Part shown: in pieces, positions 52,874 through 61,768 of the stretch
How the letters are laid out: every line of letters begins with the position of its first letter
Position numbering within the stretch: the first letter of the stretch is position 1
Origin: Paractinoplanes ferrugineus
Lineage (GTDB): Bacteria; Actinomycetota; Actinomycetes; Mycobacteriales; Micromonosporaceae
Length of the DNA: 64,000 bases
Assembly (NCBI RefSeq): GCF_016862195.1
Contig: NZ_BOMM01000016.1
Span: 186,001 to 250,000 of the forward strand
Direction: 5' to 3'
Notes under the pieces: generated by a model
Seen by the model: only the letters and a program-made list of their open reading frames with translations
What the model was told of the DNA's origin: nothing
The model's database searches: none
Translations under genes and position numbers: made by a program

Positions 52874-55282
52874 TCAGCGTCGCGGTGGGGGCAGCGCGGG
52901 GTCGGCGCCCGGTTTGGCGGCGCCCTTGCCGTTGCTCGGGTTGATCACCACCACACCGCCCTTGATGGTGCGGCCGTCCGGCTCGGTGCCGGCGGCGGTG
53001 CCTTCGGGGCACTTCGAGTCGACCGGCTGACCCACCCAGACCGAGAAGCCGGCGCCGTCGACGCGACTGCGGGCCCGGCTCATCGGCAGGCACTCGACGC
53101 CGGGGATGGAGCGCTGGTCACCGACCGCGATCTTGCGGCTGCTGGGGGTCTTGAACTGGATCTTCGGCTCGCCCTTCATGTAGTCGGCGAGGGTGTTCCA
53201 GACGGCCGGGTTGACCGTGGAGTGCTCCATGTGGTCGCGGTGCGCCTGCCAGTCGGGGTTGACCAGATAGCCCGCCACCACCAGCTGGGTGGTGCCGGCG
53301 ATCAGCGCGGCCGTCTTGTCGGCGTCGGTGGTGCCGGTCTTGCCGAACACCGGGTGCCCGACCACGTCGCGGGTGGCCCGTGCGGTGGCGCCGTTGCAGC
53401 TGCCGAGCTGGGCCGAGTCACCGACCGGGCAGCGGGTCGCGTCGAGGGTGGCGCGGGCCACGTCGGGGCTGGTCGCCCGGGTGCACTGCGGTTTGCCGAC
53501 GTCGAGCTTCTCGCCCGCCTGGGTGGTGATCTGCTCGATCGGGGTGGGCTCGCAGTACATGCCGTCGCCGGCCAGGGTCGCATAGGCGTTGGCCATGTCG
53601 AGCGGCGTCGTCGACGAGACGCCCAGGGTGAACGCGCCCCACTGGTGCGAGTTGCCCGGCTGGGCGAGCTCGGCGTCGCTGGGGGCACGGAACTTCACCC
53701 CGAAGCGCTTGGCCACGTCGACCACGTTCTCGGCGCCGACCCGTTCCTCCAGCGGCACGAAGTAGGTGTTGATCGACTTACCGAAGCCGGTCCACATGTT
53801 GTAGACGCCCTCGCCGCCGCCACCGGAGTTCTGCGGGCACCAGAAGTGGGTGCCCTCGCAGGCCGAGTCGTTGCTGGAGCTGATGATGTAGCCCGACCGG
53901 TACTGCTTCTCGGCCTTGATGGTGTAGGCCAGCGGATAGCCCTTCTCCAGGGCGGCCACCATCGTGAACATCTTCATCACCGAGCCGGCCTGATAGCCCG
54001 TGATGTCGCCGCCGCCGGTGAGAAGCGGGTTGGTCGTGTTCGGGTAGGTGCCCCGGAGGCCCTTCCTGGCCTTGGCCGGGTCGGACGAGATCTTGTTGGC
54101 CGGGTGAGCCCGGTCGTCGAGCTTGAACTTGCGGTTGGCGGCGAGCAGCCGCACCTTGCCGCTGCCGGGCTGCACCCCGGCCAGCAGCAGGGCGTTCTTG
54201 TTGCCGTCGGAGATCTCGTCGTTGACGTTCTTGCGGGCGTCGGCCTGACCCTTGATGTCGAGGGTGGTGGTGATGCGGTAACCGCCGGCCTTGAGGCGAC
54301 GCTCCCGGTCGTACGCGGTCGGACCGAACTCCTCGCGCCCCATCCACCACCGGTAGAAGAAGTCGCAGAAGAAGCCCCACTCGTTCTTCGCCACCGCGAC
54401 GCAGCCGTTGCTGATCTGGCGGACCTGCTTGGGGATCGGCTCCTTCATCGCCTTGTCGGCCTCGGCCTGGGTGATCGCGCCGGTCAGCACCATGCCGGGC
54501 AGCACGTAGTTGTTGCGCCGCTTCAGCAGTTCGTCGTAGCCCTCGGTGGTGGTCGGGTCGTAGTACGACGGGGCCCGCACGATGCCGGCGAGCATGGCGG
54601 CCTGCCCGATGGTCAGGTCCTTGGGCTTGCGGTTGAAGTAGACCTGGCTGGCCGCGAAGATCCCGTAGGTCTGCTTGCCGAACGGGGCGATGTTCAGGTA
54701 GCGCTCGACGATCTGTTCCTTGTCGAGCTGCTTCTCCAGCTGCATCGCGTACTTCATCTCGGTGACCTTGCGCTTCGGCGTGTCCTTCGTGGCGTCGACG
54801 ACCTCCTGCGGGTTGGTCGCCGAATAGGCCAGTGACATGCGCACGAGCTGCATGGTGATCGTGGAGGCGCCCTGCTTGCCGGCCTTGCCCTGGTTGTTGC
54901 TGACCATGGCGCGGGCGACACCCTTGATGTCGACGCCGTTGTGCTCGTAGAACGTGCGGTCCTCGGCCGCGATCATCGCGGCGGACATGTATTTCGAGAT
55001 GTCCCGCATCGGCACGTCGCTGCGGAACTCGTCGTAGAACTGGGCGATCTGGGTGCGGTTGTCGTTCGCGTAGATGCGGGTGATCTGCGGCGACTTGAAC
55101 TCTTTGATCTCGCTGGGCAGGCTGGCGAAGGCCGTGTTGCCGGCCCGCGCCGCCAGCCCGGACATGGCCGCGACCGGGAAGGCCGCGGCGGCGACCACGA
55201 CACCCGTCAGCAGGCCGCAGGTCAGGAACGCGAACCCGTTGAACAGAATGTTGTGATCGCGACGCCTGTACCAGGAACTCAC
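52874..55282 (-). CDS. Class A penicillin-binding protein (bifunctional transglycosylase/transpeptidase)
   Basis: An 802-residue cell-wall synthase. After one membrane helix (about 10-40) comes the GT51 domain (AAEDRTFYEHNGVD, KGASTITMQLVR-like, RKVTEMKYAMQLEKQ), then the transpeptidase with SxxK in GSVMKMF, an SSN segment and KTGTT. It polymerises and cross-links peptidoglycan outside the membrane. The frame is open 41 codons further, but that part is encoded by a 16-bp tandem repeat, so I start at the GTG of SSWYRRRDHN. Confidence 0.92.
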   Translation of the reverse strand: MSSWYRRRDHNILFNGFAFLTCGLLTGVVVAAAAFPVAAMSGLAARAGNTAFASLPSEIKEFKSPQITRIYANDNRTQIAQFYDEFRSDVPMRDISKYMSAAMIAAEDRTFYEHNGVDIKGVARAMVSNNQGKAGKQGASTITMQLVRMSLAYSATNPQEVVDATKDTPKRKVTEMKYAMQLEKQLDKEQIVERYLNIAPFGKQTYGIFAASQVYFNRKPKDLTIGQAAMLAGIVRAPSYYDPTTTEGYDELLKRRNNYVLPGMVLTGAITQAEADKAMKEPIPKQVRQISNGCVAVAKNEWGFFCDFFYRWWMGREEFGPTAYDRERRLKAGGYRITTTLDIKGQADARKNVNDEISDGNKNALLLAGVQPGSGKVRLLAANRKFKLDDRAHPANKISSDPAKARKGLRGTYPNTTNPLLTGGGDITGYQAGSVMKMFTMVAALEKGYPLAYTIKAEKQYRSGYIISSSNDSACEGTHFWCPQNSGGGGEGVYNMWTGFGKSINTYFVPLEERVGAENVVDVAKRFGVKFRAPSDAELAQPGNSHQWGAFTLGVSSTTPLDMANAYATLAGDGMYCEPTPIEQITTQAGEKLDVGKPQCTRATSPDVARATLDATRCPVGDSAQLGSCNGATARATRDVVGHPVFGKTGTTDADKTAALIAGTTQLVVAGYLVNPDWQAHRDHMEHSTVNPAVWNTLADYMKGEPKIQFKTPSSRKIAVGDQRSIPGVECLPMSRARSRVDGAGFSVWVGQPVDSKCPEGTAAGTEPDGRTIKGGVVVINPSNGKGAAKPGADPALPPPRR

Positions 55283-55295
55283 CGCTGCACCACCC

Positions 55296-55367
55296 CGTGA
55301 CTCGACCGCCGCGTGACCCGGCCGCCGCGTTACCCGGCCACCGCTTGACTCGACAACCGCATGACTT
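55296..55367. repeat. 16-bp tandem repeat array upstream of penicillin-binding protein gene
   Basis: Four and a half diverged copies of about CGTGACYCGRCCGCCG (55296, 55312, 55328, 55344, 55360). It starts 13 bases upstream of the chosen start codon. Confidence 0.8.
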
Positions 55368-55410
55368 TGCGTTCGCCGGGCTCGCATGATAGCGAGTCGC
55401 GTCAATCACA

Positions 55411-55430
55411 CCTCACGATGTCAAGTGAGG
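55411..55430. promoter_or_regulatory. Inverted repeat upstream of penicillin-binding protein gene
   Basis: CCTCAC-N8-GTGAGG lies in an AT-richer stretch between the PBP gene and the DUF3072 gene; a second short repeat (CTCGC-N6-GCGAG) is at 55381-55396. Function unknown. Confidence 0.3.
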
Positions 55431-55455
55431 CAATCAGGGATTTGCAGCAGTGCGG

Positions 55456-55656
55456 TTACTGTCCGCGACCGGTCTTCTCCTGCAGCTCGTCGATCCGGCG
55501 GGACGCGTCCGCCTTCGACAGGTCCTCCGGAGCCTCCTCGCCCGCCTCGGTGGCCAGGGTGTGCAGGTAGGACTGCTGGGCCGCGGTGGCCGGCTCGTCG
55601 CCGGTGGTCCAGTCGGCGGGGTCCTTGACGGCGTTGCCGTCGGTGATGTCAGCCAT
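55456..55656 (-). CDS. DUF3072 small protein
   Basis: A 66-residue acidic protein with the DUF3072 pattern (TAAQQSYLHTLATEAGEEAP, KADASRRIDELQEKTG). These small proteins are common in actinobacteria and proteobacteria and have no known function. GAGGGAG precedes the ATG. Confidence 0.85.
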   Translation of the reverse strand: MADITDGNAVKDPADWTTGDEPATAAQQSYLHTLATEAGEEAPEDLSKADASRRIDELQEKTGRGQ

Positions 55657-55702
55657 GACAGCTCTCCCTCTAGCGCGAACAAGCCTTCGAACATCCGTGC
55701 CA

Positions 55703-56962
55703 CTACCCGGGCGGTGCGACCGGAAACGTGATCACCATGGCGACACCCGGATCGCGTGACTCGGCCACGGCCTGGCCGCCGTGCGCGACGGCCAGTTGCC
55801 GGACGATCCACAGCCCGAGGCCGACGCCCTCCGGACCACCCACCGCGAACTGCCCGAACAACGATCCGCGCAGCGAGTCGGGGATGCCCGGCCCGTGATC
55901 GCGCACCTCGAGCCGGCCCGGTTCCAGCCGGACGACCACGGGCGGCCGGCCGTACCGCAGCGCGTTGCCGACCAGGTTGATCAGGATCTGCTCGAACCGC
56001 TGCCGGTCGACGTAGATCATCAGCTCGTCGTCGACCTCGACCACCAGCTCCTTGTCGGTGCGGATGTACTGCAGCGCGTCCTGCACCAGGGTCCGCGCCC
56101 GCAGCTGGTGCCGGTCCAGCCGGAGCCGGCCGGTGCTGTCGATGCGCTGCATGTCGAGCAGGCCGTCGGCCAGGCGGAAGACCCGCGCGGTCTGCCGCAG
56201 GGCGGCATCGACCATGCGCTCCGCCGGCCCGGTGGCGCCGTCCCGCAATTCCTCGAGAGTCATCTGTACGGTCGACAGCGGCGAGCGGACGTCGTGCGCG
56301 AGGGTGTTCACCATCGCCGACCGCCACTGCTCGATCCGGGCCAGCCGTTCCCGGTCGTCGCGCAGGTGCCGGGCCTGCGCCTCGATGAGCAGCGCGACCG
56401 CCACCGTCACCGGCATGAAGATGAGCGCGCTGCCCACCACCATCGGCGGCTGATCGGTCAGGATCAGCGGCACCAGGTAGGCGGCGGTGGCCGGGACGAC
56501 GTAGGCGAGCAGGATCCACCGGGGGAAGTGCAGCGCCGCCCACGCGTAGAGCAGCACCAGGAACGGCCCGGTGCCGGCGGCGATCCCGCCGAACGACCAG
56601 GTCGACAGCCCGAGCACACCGAACCCGAGCAGGCCGAGCAGCGCCGGCGCCGTCGGCCGCAGCCGCCGCCAGGGCACCAGCAGGGCGCCGAGCGCCATGG
56701 TGAGGTCGCCGGCGGCGACGATCAGCAGGTCCCCGGTCCGGCCCGGATCGTTGGCGATCGCCCCGAGCCCGAGCAGACCGGCGAGGAGGAAGAGTGCGGC
56801 GGCCTGCCGGGCCGCGGTGCGCGGCCCGGTCCCCAGGAACCAAGAAACCCGATGAGATCCGACTTTTTCATTATATAGAGCTACGGCTTGCCGGGCCGAG
56901 CGGTCGTGGCCCGGGTGACCCCGCGTTTGACGGCGGGCGCCCAGGGCACCTCGGTAGGGCAA
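55703..56962 (-). CDS. Membrane sensor histidine kinase (start uncertain)
   Basis: Up to 419 residues. Five or six helices (about 50-190) are followed by HisKA with the phospho-acceptor His in TLAHDVRSPLSTVQ, then an HATPase with NALRYG, DHGPGIP and GVGLGLWIV. No response regulator gene is adjacent. No ATG or GTG occurs in frame before the first helix; the first in-frame start is TTG at 56962. An ATG at 56871 (MKKSDLIGFLG) is in a different frame and would need a one-base shift near the GGGG run at 56831-56834. A TATAAT sequence overlaps that ATG. Confidence 0.82.
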   Translation of the reverse strand: MPYRGALGARRQTRGHPGHDRSARQAVALYNEKVGSHRVSWFLGTGPRTAARQAAALFLLAGLLGLGAIANDPGRTGDLLIVAAGDLTMALGALLVPWRRLRPTAPALLGLLGFGVLGLSTWSFGGIAAGTGPFLVLLYAWAALHFPRWILLAYVVPATAAYLVPLILTDQPPMVVGSALIFMPVTVAVALLIEAQARHLRDDRERLARIEQWRSAMVNTLAHDVRSPLSTVQMTLEELRDGATGPAERMVDAALRQTARVFRLADGLLDMQRIDSTGRLRLDRHQLRARTLVQDALQYIRTDKELVVEVDDELMIYVDRQRFEQILINLVGNALRYGRPPVVVRLEPGRLEVRDHGPGIPDSLRGSLFGQFAVGGPEGVGLGLWIVRQLAVAHGGQAVAESRDPGVAMVITFPVAPPG

Positions 56963-56987
56963 CCGATCCCCCTGAAGGAGTCACGAC

Positions 56988-57170
56988 ATGAGCTTCCTCG
57001 ACAAGGCCAAGGACTTCGCCGACAAGCACGACGAGCAGATCGACCAGGGTCTGGAGAAGGCGGGCGACCAGGTCGACCAGCGCACCGGCAACAAGTACTC
57101 GGCGCAGGTCGACCGCGGCGTCGACGAGGCCCAGAAGCGCACCGGCGCCGGCGACACCCAGCAGCAGTAA
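56988..57170 (+). CDS. MT0933-type antitoxin-like small protein
   Basis: A 60-residue highly charged protein, with the MT0933 antitoxin pattern (SFLDKAKDFADKHDEQIDQG, DQRTGNKYSAQVDRGVDEAQ). The family is named from a predicted antitoxin in Mycobacterium; function is little known. No toxin gene is adjacent. AAGGAG precedes the ATG. Confidence 0.85.
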   Translation: MSFLDKAKDFADKHDEQIDQGLEKAGDQVDQRTGNKYSAQVDRGVDEAQKRTGAGDTQQQ

Positions 57171-57238
57171 GCGGGCGACGACGCCGCCGCGGTGGTGGGC
57201 GGGCGCAACTCCGGGGTCCGGCGTGATTGACTCGTGGC

Positions 57239-58267
57239 GTGCTGCCATGGGACCAGGAAATCGCCGGCGAACTGCACCGGGACAAGATCGAGTCGGAGCT
57301 GCTGCGGGGTAACCCGCTCGGCGATCCGCACGTACGACCGCTGTGGGTCTACACGCCACCGGGCTACGCGGAGTCGGGAGACCAGCGTTACCCGGCGATC
57401 TACGTGATCCAGGGATACAGCGGTCACGTCGGGATGTGGGCCAACCGGGTGCCGTTCCGTCAACCGTTCATCGAGACCGCGGACGCGGTGTTCGCGAACG
57501 GGGAGGCGCCCGGTTGCATCCTGGTCTACGTCGACGCGTGGACGGCGTACGGCGGGTCGCAGTTCGTCGACTCGCCCGGGACCGGGGCCTACCACTCGTA
57601 CCTCTGCGACGAGGTCGTGCCGTGGGTCGACGCCCACTTCCGCACGTTGGCCGCGCCCGCCTCCCGCGCCATCAGCGGCAAGTCGTCCGGCGGCTTCGGC
57701 GCGATGATCACCCCGATGCTGCGGCCGGACCTGTTCGGGGCGTTCGCCACCCACGCCGGCGACGCGCAGTACGAGTACAGCTATCTGAACGAGTTCGCCA
57801 AGGCCGTCCGGGCGCTGCGCGACTACGACCACGACATCCTCGAGTGGTGGGCGGACTTCCGCGGCCGGGTCTCGATGACCAAGGAGCACGACCAGCTCCT
57901 GGTGCTGCTGCTGGGCTGCACCGCGGCGTTCTCGGCGGCCGAGGACGGCACCCCGCAGCTGCCGTTCGACCCGCGGAGCGGCCGGCTCATCCCCGAACTG
58001 TGGGACCGGTGGCTGGCCTGGGACCCGGTCCGGATGATCGACAAGTACGCGGACGCGTTGCGCTCGCAGCGGGCGATCTGGATCGACGCCGGCACCCGTG
58101 ACGAATGGTTCCTGGATCTCGGGGCCGAGGCGTTCCACGAGGGGCTGCTGCGCATCGGCGTCCCGGCCGAGCGCATCAACTTCGAACTGTTCCCGGCCGG
58201 TCACGGCGGCATCGACTACCGGTACCCGCAGGCCACCGCCTGGCTCGCGCAGCGCCTCGCCCGCTGA
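57239..58267 (+). CDS. Esterase-family alpha/beta hydrolase (D-type)
   Basis: A 342-residue protein of the putative esterase/enterochelin-esterase type. The start of the fold is LWVYTPPGYAESGDQRYPAI, the nucleophile Ser lies in GKSSGGFGA, an acid in DAGTRDEW, and the His in PAGHGGIDYR. No signal peptide, so cytoplasmic. GTG at 57239 is chosen; TTG at 57227 is also possible. The substrate is unknown. Confidence 0.87.
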   Translation: MLPWDQEIAGELHRDKIESELLRGNPLGDPHVRPLWVYTPPGYAESGDQRYPAIYVIQGYSGHVGMWANRVPFRQPFIETADAVFANGEAPGCILVYVDAWTAYGGSQFVDSPGTGAYHSYLCDEVVPWVDAHFRTLAAPASRAISGKSSGGFGAMITPMLRPDLFGAFATHAGDAQYEYSYLNEFAKAVRALRDYDHDILEWWADFRGRVSMTKEHDQLLVLLLGCTAAFSAAEDGTPQLPFDPRSGRLIPELWDRWLAWDPVRMIDKYADALRSQRAIWIDAGTRDEWFLDLGAEAFHEGLLRIGVPAERINFELFPAGHGGIDYRYPQATAWLAQRLAR

Positions 58268-58324
58268 GTCCGCCCAGGCCGAGCCGGGCGGCATGTTCGA
58301 TCCGCGGCGGGGTACCCGGCCCGG

Positions 58325-59164
58325 ATGAACGCCGACCTCACGTTTATCGGCAATGCCACCGTCCTGCTGCGGATCGGCGACTTCACCCTGCTCACCGATC
58401 CCGCGTTCGGACCGGCCGGCAGCCGGGTCGGGCTGGGCTGGGGGATGTGGACCCGGCGCCTGCGTGCTCCGGCGCTGGACGCCCTGGCCGGGGCCGACCT
58501 CGATGCCGTGCTGCTGTCGCACCTGCACGGCGACCACTTCGACCGGGCCGCCCGGCAGACCCTCGACGCCGACCTGACGATCCTGACCACGCCGCAGGCG
58601 GAGCGCCGGCTGCGGCGGGGCCGGTTCTGGGCCGTGCGGGGCCTGCCCACCTGGGAGTCGTACGAGATGACCCGGGGCGACCAGCGGCTGCGGGTGACCG
58701 CGGTGCCCGGCCGGCACGGTCCCGGCATCGCCGACCGGCTGCTGCCCGACGTGATGGGCTCGGTGCTCGAGTTCACCGCCGGCGGGCAGACCCGGCTGAC
58801 CCTCTACATCACCGGGGACACCCTTTTCCGGCCCGGACTGGCCGAGATCCCCGAGCGCTTCGGCGGGATCGACGCCATGCTGATCCACCTCGGCGGCACC
58901 CGGGTGCTCGGGCTGCTGGTCACCATGGACGACCGGCAGGGCGCCGAGCTCACCGGGCTGATCCGGCCGGGACGCACGGTCCCGATCCACAACGACGACT
59001 ACCGGGTGCAGAAGTCACCGCTCGACCGTTTCCTGACCCGGGCCCGCGACCTGGGTCTGCCCGGGATCCAGCCGGTGGCCCGGGGCGAGATGATCCACCT
59101 GCCGCTCCATTCTCCGGCTGTCTCCCACGAAAGGGAGCAAAACCCGGGTTTGTCGGATGGATGA
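58325..59164 (+). CDS. Metallo-beta-lactamase fold hydrolase
   Basis: A 279-residue MBL-fold protein of the L-ascorbate-lactonase/UlaG-like group. The metal motif is LSHLHGDHFD near 65-74; further ligands are in PGRHG, ITGDT and IPIHNDDY-like PIHNDDYR. It probably hydrolyses a small ester, lactone or phospho-compound. The stop codon is followed closely by the next gene's promoter region. Confidence 0.88.
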   Translation: MNADLTFIGNATVLLRIGDFTLLTDPAFGPAGSRVGLGWGMWTRRLRAPALDALAGADLDAVLLSHLHGDHFDRAARQTLDADLTILTTPQAERRLRRGRFWAVRGLPTWESYEMTRGDQRLRVTAVPGRHGPGIADRLLPDVMGSVLEFTAGGQTRLTLYITGDTLFRPGLAEIPERFGGIDAMLIHLGGTRVLGLLVTMDDRQGAELTGLIRPGRTVPIHNDDYRVQKSPLDRFLTRARDLGLPGIQPVARGEMIHLPLHSPAVSHEREQNPGLSDG

Positions 59165-59218
59165 GACGCGGCCGTGGTGGCCTTGTCGGGTCATGTCATC
59201 ACCAGGGGAGGACGCGAC

Positions 59219-59539
59219 ATGCACACCACGACAAAGCTGTCGATGCTGCTCGGCGCCGGTCTGCTGACCGCCGTCATCGGAGCGGGCCCGGCCCAGGCGA
59301 GTCCGGCTCCGCCGCCGCACGACGACAACGATGTGATCGGCTACTTCGACGACCGGTCCGACTGCGAGTGGGTCGCCCGGATCGGCGACATGCAGCACCG
59401 CTGGGACGACGCGGACTGCGACCCGGTCCGCTTCGGCCCGCACCGCGGCATGTGGGCGCTGAGCGCCGACGACAACGGCTGGCCCGGCCCGGGTGGCCAG
59501 GCTCAGGGTCAGGGATGGCCCGGCAAGCCGCACCACTGA
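59219..59539 (+). CDS. Small secreted protein of unknown function
   Basis: A 106-residue protein with a signal peptide (hydrophobic core SMLLGAGLLTAVIGAG, cleavage after AQA), then an acidic, Trp-rich mature part with two Cys (SDCEW, DADCD) that may form a disulphide, and a Gly/Gln tail. I do not recognise a family. GGGGAGG precedes the chosen ATG by 7 bases. A strong hairpin follows the gene. Confidence 0.7.
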   Translation: MHTTTKLSMLLGAGLLTAVIGAGPAQASPAPPPHDDNDVIGYFDDRSDCEWVARIGDMQHRWDDADCDPVRFGPHRGMWALSADDNGWPGPGGQAQGQGWPGKPHH

Positions 59540-59552
59540 TTCTCCGAGTTCA

Positions 59553-59586
59553 CCGAGGGCCGGGCGCGACAGCGTCCGGCCCTCGG
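59553..59586 (+). terminator. Long hairpin terminator after the small secreted protein gene
   Basis: An 11-base-pair perfect stem (CCGAGGGCCGG / CCGGCCCTCGG) extends inward by four pairs, one of them G-T, to a GACA loop, giving a 15-pair stem. There is no T-tract. Confidence 0.7.
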
Positions 59587-59619
59587 CCGCGGTGGCGCGG
59601 TCTCGGTAGCCTCGGGAGC

Positions 59620-60081
59620 ATGTTGACCGCCGAACGCACAGGTCTCCTGCGGGGGCGCTATCAGCTCTCCGCCGACGGGCAGCCGGTCGCCGTGTGGGAT
59701 CCCTCCTGGTGGCGCACCGGCGGTGATTTCGACGTGCAGGGCCGGCGCTACCAGGTGCGGGCCAACGGCTGGGGCACGAAATACCGGATGCTCGACGAGA
59801 CCGGCGGCGAGGTCGCGCTCGTCGAACGGGCCGGGCGGAAGCACTGGACCGTGCGGGCCGGCGGGCGCACCTTCGAGTTCCGCCGCGCGTCGATCTGGGG
59901 CAACCAGCAGGACCTGCTCGCCGACGGGGTGCGGGTCGGGTCGCTGCGGCGCACCAGCGCGTGGTCGGGCGCCATCGAGGCCGACCTGCCGGGCATGCCG
60001 CTGCCGGTGCAGATCTGCGTGGTCGGCGTGCAGATCGCGATCTGGCAGGCACAGCAGTCGGCCGCCGCCGCCGGCAGCTGA
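59620..60081 (+). CDS. LURP-one/tubby-like beta-barrel protein
   Basis: A 153-residue protein rich in beta-strand pattern, with repeated G-W/R-x-Y motifs (LLRGRYQLSADGQPVAVWDP, RYQVRANGWGTKYRMLDETG, ERAGRKHWTVRAGGRTFEFR) as in LURP-one-related and tubby C-terminal-like proteins. Its function is unknown. A TAGCCT box stands 7 bases before the ATG, so the mRNA may be leaderless. Confidence 0.65.
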   Translation: MLTAERTGLLRGRYQLSADGQPVAVWDPSWWRTGGDFDVQGRRYQVRANGWGTKYRMLDETGGEVALVERAGRKHWTVRAGGRTFEFRRASIWGNQQDLLADGVRVGSLRRTSAWSGAIEADLPGMPLPVQICVVGVQIAIWQAQQSAAAAGS

Positions 60082-60184
60082 CCCTCGGGCGGGCCACCCC
60101 CGGTGGCGACCTGGTTGCGAATCGCGCCGGCGCTGAAGGTCGCCGCGCGGCTGCCGATGAGGGTGCCGGCGACGCGAGCAGAAG

Positions 60185-61693
60185 GTGGTGGCCGAGGTGA
60201 CGTTGTCGGTGCTGAGCCGCTCGGAACAGGAGCAGCCGATCGATGTGGTGGTGGTCCGCGAGCCGGACCCGGAGCCGAAGTCGGACGGCACCCGGCAGCG
60301 ACACCTGACCCGGTTGTGGCAGGCGTGGCTCGCCGTGGGCGGGCTGTTCTCGGCCGGGCAGTGGCTGATCCCGGCGGACGGCCCGGTCGGCGGCCTGATG
60401 ATTCTGGCCATGCCGCTGCTGTTCACCGTCGGCATCGTGCTCGGCGTGCTGGTCAACCGGCCCCGGCCCCGCTGGCCGTGGCTGCTGCTGGCCTCCGCCG
60501 GCCTGGTCACGATCGCCGGGTACGCGGTCTGGTGGGCCGGCTTGACCGAGCTGGCCTTCCCGCTGTTCCTGACCATCTACCCGCTCGAGGCCGCCGCCCT
60601 GCTGCTGCTGGTGCGAGGCACCTCCTGGCGGCAGGACCGCGCCGGGATGCTCGACACCGCGATGATCAGTGTCGGGCTGGCGCTCGCCTGCTGGCTGCTC
60701 GTCATCACGCCGCTCACGCGGTCGCACACGCCGCTCGGTCAGGGCCTGGCCTCGCTGTTCCCGTTCGGTGACGTGCTGCTGTGGAGCGTACTGATCCGGT
60801 TCTTCACCTCCCGCGGCCTGCGCAACGCGGCGTTCTGGCAGATCAGCGCCTCGCTGGTGCTGCAGACCGTGTCGCACATGGCCACCCTGCTGCCGGCCCT
60901 GCTCGCCGTCGGCACCCCGGACGTGCAGCCGCTCAGCTCGCTGTCCGGCTTCCTGATGGCCGGCGCCGCCCTGCACCCGTCGATGCGCATCCTCACCGGC
61001 CGGCCGTTGCGCCCGGTGGCGGAGATGACGCCCCGGCGCGTGCTGCTGGTGAACCTGGCCTGCATGGGCGCCCCGGCGCTGCTCATCGTGCAGGGCGTCG
61101 TCCAGCACGGGCGGGTCGACTGGATCGCCGCCGGGATCGGCTGCATCACCCTGTTCGCGCTCGTCGCGCTGCGCATGTTCGACCTGGTCGGGCAGGTGCA
61201 GGACAAGGCCCGCCAGCTCGACGCGGTCGCCCACATCGACGCGCTCACCACCCTGCCCAACCGCCGGGCCTGGGACCTGGAGCTGACCCGCCGCATCGCC
61301 ACCGCCCGCCGCCACGGCAGTCCGGTGGTGGTGGCCATCATCGACCTGGACCACTTCAAGAGGTTCAACGACACCTACGGCCACCAGGGCGGCGACGAGC
61401 TGCTCAGCACCGCCGCCGCGGAGTGGCGCACCCAGCTGCGCCCGGCCGACCTGCTCGCCCGCTACGGCGGCGAGGAGTTCGGCGCGATCTTCGACCAGTC
61501 CAAGCTGGGCGACGCCGACCGGATCATCGAACGCCTGCAGGCGGTGACCCCGCTCGGCCAGACGTTCTCGGCCGGCGCGGCCCAGTGGAACGGCACCGAG
61601 TCGGCCGAGGAGCTGCTGGCCCGGGCGGACGCGGCCCTCTACGCGGCCAAGGAGGCCGGCCGCAACCGCGTCTTCGTCTCGACGATCCGCTGA
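60185..61693 (+). CDS. Membrane-bound diguanylate cyclase (GGDEF)
   Basis: A 502-residue protein. After a cytoplasmic N-terminus, eight to ten helices form an integral membrane sensor (about 45-340), followed by a GGDEF domain with active-site GGEEF and, five residues before it, RPAD, which fits the RxxD product-inhibition site. It should make c-di-GMP. Several GTG starts are near; 60185 is used and 60197 is possible. Confidence 0.92.
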   Translation: MVAEVTLSVLSRSEQEQPIDVVVVREPDPEPKSDGTRQRHLTRLWQAWLAVGGLFSAGQWLIPADGPVGGLMILAMPLLFTVGIVLGVLVNRPRPRWPWLLLASAGLVTIAGYAVWWAGLTELAFPLFLTIYPLEAAALLLLVRGTSWRQDRAGMLDTAMISVGLALACWLLVITPLTRSHTPLGQGLASLFPFGDVLLWSVLIRFFTSRGLRNAAFWQISASLVLQTVSHMATLLPALLAVGTPDVQPLSSLSGFLMAGAALHPSMRILTGRPLRPVAEMTPRRVLLVNLACMGAPALLIVQGVVQHGRVDWIAAGIGCITLFALVALRMFDLVGQVQDKARQLDAVAHIDALTTLPNRRAWDLELTRRIATARRHGSPVVVAIIDLDHFKRFNDTYGHQGGDELLSTAAAEWRTQLRPADLLARYGGEEFGAIFDQSKLGDADRIIERLQAVTPLGQTFSAGAAQWNGTESAEELLARADAALYAAKEAGRNRVFVSTIR

Positions 61694-61768
61694 CCCGGCC
61701 GCCGCCGCACGACCCCGGCCGCCACCGCAGGACCCGGCCGCCACCGCGCGGTCCAGGCCGCCGGTCAG
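61692..61768. repeat. 19-20 bp GC-rich tandem repeat between GGDEF and TetR genes
   Basis: Three diverged copies of about GACCCGGCCGCCACCGCRSG followed by a partial one (61692, 61711, 61731, 61751). It touches both convergent stop codons. Confidence 0.65.

Noticed and set aside
56869..56871. ATG (MKKSDLIGFLG) as the start of the histidine kinase
   Set aside because: It is not in the kinase reading frame, so I kept it only as a finding about a possible frameshift.
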